32,137 bases of DNA from M3 sp964637445. GTDB taxonomy: Bacteria > Bacteroidota > Bacteroidia > Bacteroidales > Muribaculaceae. Location: contig CAZWWS010000027.1 of NCBI GenBank assembly GCA_964637445.1, positions 1-32,137 of the forward strand, given 5' to 3'. Under the pieces are notes generated by a model. That model had not been told where the DNA came from and searched no databases. It saw only the letters and a list, made by a program, of their open reading frames with translations. Below, in pieces: positions 25,300 through 32,137 of this stretch; within the stretch, counting starts at the first letter, position 1, and each line of letters opens with the position of its first letter. Both the position numbers and the translations under genes were made by a program.

Positions 25300-25956
25300 A
25301 TGGAACGCGCGTTTGGAATATTGATTGCAATGGTGTTGTCGATTGCTTATGTGTCGGCGCAAGAGACGTTACCTAAGTATATGCAGATCGAAAAAAAGAG
25401 CGTCTCTGCCGGCATTGACGGATATGCTACGGCGTCGTTTTCTCTCTGTGGCGACTCCTCCGCAGTCGAGGGGCGTATTGTCTACATCCCCGAATATGTG
25501 AATAAGTCGGCTTTGCTCGGTATCTACCTCAAGGACAATGGTGCTCCGGCTGTCGTGCGTATGAAATCTCTGATTGCGATGCTCCAAAAAGAAGCCTCAA
25601 AAACTTCTCGCTACGAGCATAAAAAATCGATAACATATACCCTCAGAGCTTATCCCGAAGATATTTGGACCAACAATAATCTTATTGGCGATTTGGCCTA
25701 TGCGCTTGTAGGCTATCAGTGGGACGACCAAGACGAGGAGGACTATATCTTTATCTCGATTCCGCTACATGTGTGCCGCTCCATTAAGCACAACAAGGAC
25801 AAGAACTATGCTAAAAAGTTTCGCGAGCAACTACGCGAAAGCTATATCTCAAGTGTAGAGATTTCGTATGATTTTGAGCGATACACCATCCCTTTCGGTT
25901 TTCCGCTCAATCTTACGATTGATATTATGGAAACCTTATATAAGGAAGATAAATAG
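25300..25956 (+). CDS. Small secreted protein of unknown function, paired with CHAT protein 2
   Basis: A 218-residue protein with a clear signal peptide (cleavage near residue 20, YVSA before QETLP). I do not recognise a family. The mature part has only two cysteines (in SLCGD and HVCRS), which could form a disulfide, and an acidic patch at 142-148 (DDQDEED). A Lys/Arg-rich stretch (about 162-175) follows. It is the first gene behind a strong promoter, and its stop is one base before the start of CHAT protein 2. The position suggests a substrate, inhibitor or chaperone of the exported protease; this is inference only. Confidence 0.7.
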   Translation: MERAFGILIAMVLSIAYVSAQETLPKYMQIEKKSVSAGIDGYATASFSLCGDSSAVEGRIVYIPEYVNKSALLGIYLKDNGAPAVVRMKSLIAMLQKEASKTSRYEHKKSITYTLRAYPEDIWTNNNLIGDLAYALVGYQWDDQDEEDYIFISIPLHVCRSIKHNKDKNYAKKFREQLRESYISSVEISYDFERYTIPFGFPLNLTIDIMETLYKEDK

Positions 25957-25957
25957 T

Positions 25958-28654
25958 ATGAATTTTCGCCGGTACATATCTATTTTTCTCATTGCAGTCA
26001 TAGCCCCGATAGCTTGCTACGGCAACATTTTCCGCTCGATGAAAGATGGTGCGGCTTTCGGTGCGGCAATAGGCAAGGGGGGTGGTGATGTTCGTCATAT
26101 CTATAGCGTGATGGAGGAGATGTATCGACTCGAAGATGCCAGGCAATACTATTCGGCCAGCCAAATGGGAGTCGGGCTATATGCCCAATTCCGCCAGATG
26201 GGCGATGATGTGTTGCAGACTAAGGTTTACGCGCGCTTTCTTACTTATCTATCCACCGATCTCAACGAGGTTGGTATCTCTTCGGCTGCTATTTATTACG
26301 CTCTTGAGGCTGAAGCGCTCTTTGCTAAGTTGGTCGATGAGGACGATAATGACTATATCGCAGCGATAAAAAATCTATCGGTTTTTTATTACTCGGCAGA
26401 CGACATTGCCCAATCGGAAATGTGGCTCGATAGGTGCTTGGAGATTGTGACCGATAATTCCAATCACCGAGATACTTATTGTGAACTGCTCAATACTAAA
26501 GCCTGTATATACAACCACACCGGGCAGCCGCTCCGAGCTATTGCACTCGAAGAGCAGATTATTGCCGAGGACAAAAATCCTTCGCCTGTTTGGCTGAAAA
26601 ATTTAGCGCAATTTCGCTTTAATATCGGTCAAACTGAGCAAGCGATAGCCGATATGGAGTCGATGTTGGCTCTATACCAAAAGCAGCAGAAATCCACATC
26701 CAATGATTATGCCGCAGCATTGCGAATGCTTGCGTCCTATTGTCAAGCTGCCGACCTCGACCGCGCTATCTCGTTGACACAGCAGGCAATCGACATTATG
26801 AAGCGAAACAGCTCTACGCTCAATGCTCAATACGCCCAAGCTCTGTCTGACATGGCTACATATCACGCTCGTAAAAACTTATTTCCCGAGGCTGTGGCGT
26901 TTGAGAAGCGCGCGCAAAAGATTCTCTCAAAAATTGCCTCCGACAATGACCCGCAACGATTGTCGTCGCAGCGCTCGCTGGCACTCTACCAATACTATGT
27001 CGGCGATAGGTCCTCGGCCGAGACTAATCTTATCGCATCTACTCGCGCGTTCGACGACAATATCCGCTATTCGATGTTGCAAGTCGGCACGGCTCGCCGG
27101 AATATTTGGAATAGTTGCAAAGAGTGGTATATCAACACTATCCCACGTATGGCTTACCATATCGGGAGCGATTCGCTCTATGCCACGGCTTACGATGCCG
27201 CTTTGCTATCGAAAGGATTGTTGCTCAACACCGAGGTGACGCTCGTGCGTTTGGCCGATGAGTCGCCTCGTGTACGACAACTCTACGATGAATGGCAGCA
27301 AGCTAAATCACTATTGGCTCTCCCTAACGATGTTGAGGAGATAAACCGATTGACTGCGCTGGCTGAGGAGACAGAAAAGCAATTTATGCGCGAATGTCGA
27401 CTTGCCGGCGACCAAGCCGACCGATTGCTTGTGAGGTGGCAAGCGGTGCGTCAACGCCTTGCTAATGATGAGTTGGCGGTTGAATTTGTGAATTTTTTCG
27501 CTGAAAACGATTCTACAATCTATGCCGCTCTGATTGTTAAGCCGGATATGCCTACGCCCACAATGGTGCCATTAGTCGCTCTCGCCGAGCATGACCAATT
27601 GGCCGACCGAGACCCTGCTGAATTGTCTGCTCTGCTCTGGGGCGGAATGGAAAAATACCTTTCGGGGGTGAAGAATGTCTACTTCTCTCCGGCAGGCGAA
27701 CTTTATAACCTCCCTATCGAATCACTCCCTGATTGGCGCGATACCGGTCGATTGCTTTCCGATACGATTGCATTCTATCGATGCTCGTCTACGCGCGAAT
27801 TGGTGCTGTCACGAGCCGTTGCCGCCAATCGTTCGGCTGCTGTCTATGGCGGATTGCTCTACGATATGTCGGTCTCTGACTTGTCGGCCGATGCTCGCAA
27901 TTATCCCGCAGTCAGAGATTTCCGCATCTCAGATAATGCTTTTATCGATAGCCTCTCCACGCGAGCTTCGTCACGTATCGTTATGCCTTATCTCCCCGGC
28001 ACAAAAGCCGAGGCCGAAAACATTACAACTGCCCTCGGCTCCTCTATGCCCGTCGATACCTATATTGGAACTAAAGGTACCGAAGCGTCGTTTAAGGCGC
28101 TCAGCGGTAAAGGTACAAGCCTGATACATATTGCCACGCATGGTTTCTATCTTTCACGCGATGAAGCCGATGAGTCTGCGATGCTCTCTCTTGATTCCGA
28201 CAATGCTTCGCTCTCTATCGAGGACAAGGCGCTACAGCGTAGCGGACTGCTCCTCTCAGGTGCCAACAATCGCTGCTCCGGTGTTGTGCTCCCCGACGAT
28301 GTCGATGACGGCATACTTACGGCTCAAGAGATTTCGATGCTCGACTTTCGCTCGCTCGATTTGATATGTCTAAGCGCGTGTCAGACTGCCCAAGGCGATG
28401 TCACAAGCGATGGCGTGTTTGGCTTGCAACGCGGTTTTAAGAAAGCCGGAGCGGGCAGCCTGCTGATGTCGCTGTGGCCGGTAAGCGATGAAGCTACGTC
28501 GATATTGATGACTCAATTCTACCATAATTTGATGTCGGGACTTTCAACGCATGCCGCGCTCGAAGCGGCAAAAGCCCATCTGAGAAGCATAAGCCGATTT
28601 GATTCCCTCGAATATTGGGCTGCGTTTATACTTCTCGATGCTCTGCCTCAATGA
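25958..28654 (+). CDS. Secreted TPR-CHAT protease-like protein 2 (898 residues)
   Basis: The N-terminus has an export signal (about 1-22); a Cys at residue 20 follows PIA, a poor lipobox, so a signal peptidase I site is more likely. A Gly-rich segment (about 33-48) precedes about eight TPR-like repeats (60-430), a linker, and the CHAT domain (about 500-897). The catalytic pair is intact: His728 in HIATHGFYL and Cys808 in CLSACQTAQGD. The CHAT region is very close to that of protein 1, sharing for example ELYNLPIESLPDWR, AAVYGG and the GDGVFGLQRGFKKAGA-like block, so the two arose by recent duplication. The ATG at 25958 is used because it starts the signal peptide and is coupled to the previous gene. 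Confidence 0.85.
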   Translation: MNFRRYISIFLIAVIAPIACYGNIFRSMKDGAAFGAAIGKGGGDVRHIYSVMEEMYRLEDARQYYSASQMGVGLYAQFRQMGDDVLQTKVYARFLTYLSTDLNEVGISSAAIYYALEAEALFAKLVDEDDNDYIAAIKNLSVFYYSADDIAQSEMWLDRCLEIVTDNSNHRDTYCELLNTKACIYNHTGQPLRAIALEEQIIAEDKNPSPVWLKNLAQFRFNIGQTEQAIADMESMLALYQKQQKSTSNDYAAALRMLASYCQAADLDRAISLTQQAIDIMKRNSSTLNAQYAQALSDMATYHARKNLFPEAVAFEKRAQKILSKIASDNDPQRLSSQRSLALYQYYVGDRSSAETNLIASTRAFDDNIRYSMLQVGTARRNIWNSCKEWYINTIPRMAYHIGSDSLYATAYDAALLSKGLLLNTEVTLVRLADESPRVRQLYDEWQQAKSLLALPNDVEEINRLTALAEETEKQFMRECRLAGDQADRLLVRWQAVRQRLANDELAVEFVNFFAENDSTIYAALIVKPDMPTPTMVPLVALAEHDQLADRDPAELSALLWGGMEKYLSGVKNVYFSPAGELYNLPIESLPDWRDTGRLLSDTIAFYRCSSTRELVLSRAVAANRSAAVYGGLLYDMSVSDLSADARNYPAVRDFRISDNAFIDSLSTRASSRIVMPYLPGTKAEAENITTALGSSMPVDTYIGTKGTEASFKALSGKGTSLIHIATHGFYLSRDEADESAMLSLDSDNASLSIEDKALQRSGLLLSGANNRCSGVVLPDDVDDGILTAQEISMLDFRSLDLICLSACQTAQGDVTSDGVFGLQRGFKKAGAGSLLMSLWPVSDEATSILMTQFYHNLMSGLSTHAALEAAKAHLRSISRFDSLEYWAAFILLDALPQ

Positions 28655-28682
28655 TTGAAACAAATAAAAATAATAGATAGTT

Positions 28683-29330
28683 ATGAGAAAAATTACTGTT
28701 ATTATTGGCCTTATGGTGTCGATACTTGCATCGGCACAATCTCTATCGCTTGATGCGTTTGCAGGCTATACCCATTTGCCTAAGTTCTACCAAGGGTGCT
28801 TGAAGATTCGCGAAGGTGAAAAGACCGGCGACCTCGCTGCTTATGAAGATGCGATGGTGCATCTGCGCGAGAGGAACGGATACTCTAAAAAGGGGTTGAA
28901 CTTATCTGATTTGGTCGTTGTCCCAATCGACACAACGGCTCAGCTGAGTACCGATGGCCGAGCCGAATTTACCTATGGTTATGCCAAAGCAAAAGCGAAT
29001 ATGACGCCCTATGTTGCCGACCACGCCATGCGAGCTGTTCAGACTCCCTGTCGAGTGAAACATATAGCGATTAAACCTAATGCCAAAGTCGTATTCCGGG
29101 ACGAAGCCCTGATCAACGATTGCATCCTATTGGTCGTTGCGGCTCAGCCTCAGTCTAAGATTAAGGTGTCGGTTGTCGATGTTGCTTCCGGAGTTGCTCG
29201 CGAAGGCGAATCTTACGAGGATGGTGCTGTCGGATTCCTTCGTTGGACTCAAGATGCTAAATCAGATGTGAATTATGTCGTCGAAAATCTCTCTGAAGAG
29301 ATTGTAAGTGTGGCTATTGCTGCTAATTGA
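28683..29330 (+). CDS. Small secreted protein of unknown function, paired with CHAT protein 3
   Basis: A 215-residue protein with a signal peptide (cleavage near residue 18, LASA before QSLSL). I recognise no family. The first third looks helical (HLPKFYQGCLKIREGEK and on). The C-terminal two thirds look like a beta-sandwich with alternating hydrophobic residues (VVVPIDTTAQL, FLRWTQD, YVVENLSEEIVSVAI). It is not obviously similar in sequence to the other small secreted protein at 25300, but it has the same size, the same export signal and the same place directly upstream of a CHAT gene (one base before ATG 29332). Confidence 0.7.
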   Translation: MRKITVIIGLMVSILASAQSLSLDAFAGYTHLPKFYQGCLKIREGEKTGDLAAYEDAMVHLRERNGYSKKGLNLSDLVVVPIDTTAQLSTDGRAEFTYGYAKAKANMTPYVADHAMRAVQTPCRVKHIAIKPNAKVVFRDEALINDCILLVVAAQPQSKIKVSVVDVASGVAREGESYEDGAVGFLRWTQDAKSDVNYVVENLSEEIVSVAIAAN

Positions 29331-29331
29331 T

Positions 29332-31731
29332 ATGTACCGAATTTCTCGAATAATATTATCCTGTCTGTTTCTGTCGCTCGGCTTGCATCTTAATGCCCAA
29401 GTCGAGAAAGCTCGTGACTATCTGAATAAAGCTACAGAATTTTTTGCAGCCGAAGATTATCGTCGTGCCGCCGACTTATATCAGCGCGTCATCGCCGTAG
29501 ATGGCGTGTACGACCACCAAAAGTTCAAGGCCTACAATGAGTTGGCTCGTTGCTATGTGATGCTCGGCGAATATTCGTTGGCTCAATCTGCCTATCACTC
29601 GGCAATGGAATATGTAGCCGACGATGCCGACCACGACGCACTGATGCTCGGACAAGCCGATTTGTTTCTGATGTGTGGCAGATATACCGAAACAGATAGT
29701 GTGTTGTCGCTGGTGGAATCGCCTGAATATTTCCGCCATCGCGACATTCGTCGTGCCGACATGCTGTTCCGTCGGTTTGACTCAGATGAGGCTCTCGCGA
29801 TTCTCTCGCGTCTTATCGACTCGTCAAAGTCTGACGCCGAAGCTATCGTGCCACGCCAAAACCGTGGCTATCTCTTGAGTCAATCTTCCGCTCCCGACAC
29901 TCTCGCTCTTGCGCTGTCCGACTTGAAATTTGCTCTAAACACACTATTTCCGACCAAGGACATCTACTATATCTCACTATCCAACATGGCTATCGTTGAG
30001 GCAAAACTATCTGATTTTGATAGTGCCATCGCTCATATCGACGAGGCTGTCAAATGGTTTGCCACCAAGCAGAAGTCAACACGAAAATATCCCGACTATA
30101 TCATCGCTTTGCGCAAGAAGGCCGAAATCCTGATGATGGCGTCGCGCAGGTCTGAAGCTGTCGAGACGTTCAAGGCGTTCTACCGTGAGGAGCTGAAATA
30201 TGTAAAGCGTAATTTCGCATCAATGTCGGAGCAAAATCGCCTTGATTTCTGGAAGAAAGAAAAGCCTCTTATCTCGCAGATTTTTGCATTAGAGCGCGAC
30301 TGCCCCGATTTTCTCTACGATGTAGCTCTGTTGCGTCGTGAAGTGGCCTTGCTCGGTGGCGTGGCTTCTTCTCCGGCCGATTCTGCTCGCATGGCTCAGA
30401 ATATGATGCGCCGACTCTCGGTGTCGGGGCGCGATGTGCGACGCAATCTGTCGCGTAAGGATGTGGCTGTTGATTTTGTCCGTTACGACAAGTACGACCC
30501 CATATCACGTAAGAATGTCACTCGCTATGGCGCTATCGTGGCTCCATCGTCTAAGTCGAAAAAGCCTGCCGCGTTCGTCCCCCTATGGCGAGAAGATTCG
30601 ATCATGAATTTCGACCTTGGCCGATGCTTGCTTATCGATGCGGTATGTTCGCCGGGCAAAGCATCCGACAAAAATAAAATATATCGTAGCGACAGCCTTG
30701 CTCGCTATGTGTGGGGCAATTTGATACCCTATCTCGATGGGGTGGAAAATGTCTACTTCGCTCCCGATGGCTTGCTCCACATGCTTGCTATCGAACACCT
30801 TTATCCGCTGTGCGATTCGATCAATCATCGTCGCTTCCACCGCCTCACATCCACTGCGCGATTGGCCGATAACTCCTCATCTTCTGCGACATCTCCGTCG
30901 ACGATGCTGATTATCGGTGGATTGGATTATGATTACAACGCATCGCCCGATAGCCTTATCGATGATACCAATCACGACGCTATGGACTATCTACGGCGTC
31001 ATGTTCGTGCGCGCAACGGCATTTTCTCCTATCTGCCCAAAACTCGCAGTGAAGCTATCGCAATCGATAGCCTTATCGCCGATTCCGATACGGCCTTTTT
31101 CAAGACCGAGGAGATGCTCAAGGACGATTTGCTCGCTCATCGCTATTGTCGCCTGCATCTCGCCACACATGGATACGCGCTTAAAGTGGCGCTTCCGGCT
31201 GTTCCCGACATCCTCCGCGACTCTATTTCAGAGGACAAGTCGCTCTTGGCTTCGGGCATAGCTCTCACAGGCGCGAATGTGGCATACCGCAACGGCAGTC
31301 GCGACGATGGCGTAATGTCGGCTCGCGAATTTTGCGACATTGACTTGAGCGACGTAGATTTGGTAGTCATCTCGGCATGTCAGTCGGCCCAAGGCACTGT
31401 CAGCGATGAAGGTCCTGCCGGACTTGTACGCGGGCTCAAAAAAGCCGGCGTAAAAACCATTATTGCCACTCTTTGGGAGATCGACGACGAAGCAACGAGC
31501 CTGTTCATGTCGAAATTTTACAAAGTGCTCACTCGCACTCGCGACAAGCACGTTGCTCTCACGACCGCTCAACGCCATCTCCGCTACGAATATCAGCGCT
31601 CTATGCTCTCCAAGTCAGCCATGGAGCGACTTATGCGCCGGCAGAGTAGCGAGCAGCTATCCGCTCAACACTACACACCTTTTGCTGCTCCCTACTATTG
31701 GGCGGCATTCATCCTTATCGACGATATTTAA
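29332..31731 (+). CDS. Secreted TPR-CHAT protease-like protein 3 (799 residues), divergent
   Basis: A signal peptide (cleavage near residue 22, LNA before Q) leads into TPR-like repeats (about 25-290, opening ATEFFAAEDYRRAADLYQR), a linker and a CHAT domain (about 380-798). The catalytic pair is present: His613 in HLATHGYAL and Cys683 in VISACQSAQG. It is clearly more divergent than proteins 1 and 2: GLLHMLAIEHL replaces ELYNLPIESL, and a Ser-rich loop (SSSSATSPS) is inserted. The family end motif YWAAFILIDD is kept. The ATG at 29332 sits one base after the preceding stop; a longer in-frame start would overlap the small secreted gene. Confidence 0.83.
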   Translation: MYRISRIILSCLFLSLGLHLNAQVEKARDYLNKATEFFAAEDYRRAADLYQRVIAVDGVYDHQKFKAYNELARCYVMLGEYSLAQSAYHSAMEYVADDADHDALMLGQADLFLMCGRYTETDSVLSLVESPEYFRHRDIRRADMLFRRFDSDEALAILSRLIDSSKSDAEAIVPRQNRGYLLSQSSAPDTLALALSDLKFALNTLFPTKDIYYISLSNMAIVEAKLSDFDSAIAHIDEAVKWFATKQKSTRKYPDYIIALRKKAEILMMASRRSEAVETFKAFYREELKYVKRNFASMSEQNRLDFWKKEKPLISQIFALERDCPDFLYDVALLRREVALLGGVASSPADSARMAQNMMRRLSVSGRDVRRNLSRKDVAVDFVRYDKYDPISRKNVTRYGAIVAPSSKSKKPAAFVPLWREDSIMNFDLGRCLLIDAVCSPGKASDKNKIYRSDSLARYVWGNLIPYLDGVENVYFAPDGLLHMLAIEHLYPLCDSINHRRFHRLTSTARLADNSSSSATSPSTMLIIGGLDYDYNASPDSLIDDTNHDAMDYLRRHVRARNGIFSYLPKTRSEAIAIDSLIADSDTAFFKTEEMLKDDLLAHRYCRLHLATHGYALKVALPAVPDILRDSISEDKSLLASGIALTGANVAYRNGSRDDGVMSAREFCDIDLSDVDLVVISACQSAQGTVSDEGPAGLVRGLKKAGVKTIIATLWEIDDEATSLFMSKFYKVLTRTRDKHVALTTAQRHLRYEYQRSMLSKSAMERLMRRQSSEQLSAQHYTPFAAPYYWAAFILIDDI

Positions 31732-31742
31732 TCTCACCCATA

Positions 31743-32137
31743 ATGATTATGCACCGACTTTCGATCACCATATTCGCCCTCGTAGCGATTCTCAATTCGT
31801 CAGCATCCGACTTTAAGGTTGCAGGCATCTACTATCGAGCCATAGCCGACCGGCAAGTAGCCACTGCCGGCAATTCCGACGTCAACCGCCTCGAATATTT
31901 CGGCGATATCTCCATCCCCTCCGAGATTGCCCATTCGCAGCGCTACGAGGTCACCCAAGTCGGAGCTTACTCATTTGCGTTTTGTCGCAAAGTCAAGTCC
32001 GTCACGCTCCCCGGTTCGATTATCGAAATTGGAGCTAACGCATTCTCCTTCTGCGAAGAAATTCAGTCAATCGCGCTACCAGAGTCCGTCACTCGCATCG
32101 GCGAAAACGCATTTATGGGATGCGAAAAATTGCAATC
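31743..32137 (+). CDS. Secreted BspA-type leucine-rich-repeat protein (partial, runs off the window)
   Basis: An open frame with no stop before the window end; 131 codons are visible. It begins with a signal peptide (MIMHRLSITIFALVAILNSSA). After a Tyr-rich lead come BspA/LRR_5 repeats: VTQVGAYSFAFC, KVKSVTLPGSIIEIGANAFS, SIALPESVTRIGENAFMGC. The pattern L/I-P-x-S-V/I-x-x-I-G-x-x-A-F is diagnostic. BspA-type proteins are surface or secreted adhesion and binding proteins. It starts 11 bases after the stop of CHAT protein 3, so it is probably in the same operon. A second ATG at 31749 could be the real start. The rest of the gene, and any C-terminal sorting domain, lies outside the window. Confidence 0.82.
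   Translation, partial: MIMHRLSITIFALVAILNSSASDFKVAGIYYRAIADRQVATAGNSDVNRLEYFGDISIPSEIAHSQRYEVTQVGAYSFAFCRKVKSVTLPGSIIEIGANAFSFCEEIQSIALPESVTRIGENAFMGCEKLQ

Noticed and set aside
20601..31731. Type III-E CRISPR (Craspase-like) TPR-CHAT system
   Set aside because: No repeat array, Cas7-11-like effector or Csx30-like gene is present, and all three CHAT proteins carry export signals.

Overview
The window looks like a chromosomal segment of a gut-type Bacteroidales bacterium (Bacteroidota; a Muribaculaceae-like genome is my guess, not proven). The signs are repeated promoter -7 elements of the form TAnnTTTG, starts without strong Shine-Dalgarno sequences, many lipoprotein and signal-peptide genes, an RND efflux operon with a lipoprotein adaptor, a BspA-type leucine-rich-repeat gene and secreted TPR-CHAT proteins. 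No tRNA, rRNA, CRISPR array or insertion sequence was seen. No gene-free gap exceeds about 180 bases.

Layout. 1-1046: a two-domain META lipoprotein (-). 1208-3655: an operon of two half-size chromate-transporter (CHR) subunits and folC (+). 3659-7482: three minus-strand genes of sulfur amino acid breakdown, namely a MalY/PatB-type C-S lyase, a Cys/Met-metabolism PLP enzyme and a CdsB/YhaM-type cysteine desulfidase. 7591-8426: an AraC-family regulator broken by one frameshift, divergent from a complete tripartite RND efflux operon at 8579-14152. The last 52 bases of its TolC gene overlap the convergent catalase gene (14101-15552, -). 15699-16259: a conserved-looking protein of unknown function. 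16363-18072: a CotH-family lipoprotein. 18094-18900: a SpoU/TrmH RNA methyltransferase, divergent from a zinc-type ABC binding protein and ATPase (18993-20535). No permease gene for that transporter is visible.

20601 to the right edge is the most unusual part. It holds three large paralogous TPR-CHAT proteins (1539, 898 and 799 residues). All start with export signals and all keep the CHAT His-Cys dyad. Two small secreted proteins of unknown function alternate with them (small-CHAT-small-CHAT), followed by the start of a secreted leucine-rich-repeat protein that runs off the window. A near-perfect Bacteroidales promoter lies between the first CHAT gene and the rest, so the four following genes and the LRR gene probably form one operon. 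This is my candidate for an undescribed system: an extracytoplasmic caspase-like protease cluster with dedicated small partners. The architecture is read from sequence; the function is inference.

Several starts were moved downstream of the longest possible start because a -7 promoter box or a signal peptide decides them (1208, 7482, 12755, 16363, 18993, 19867, 25958, 29332).
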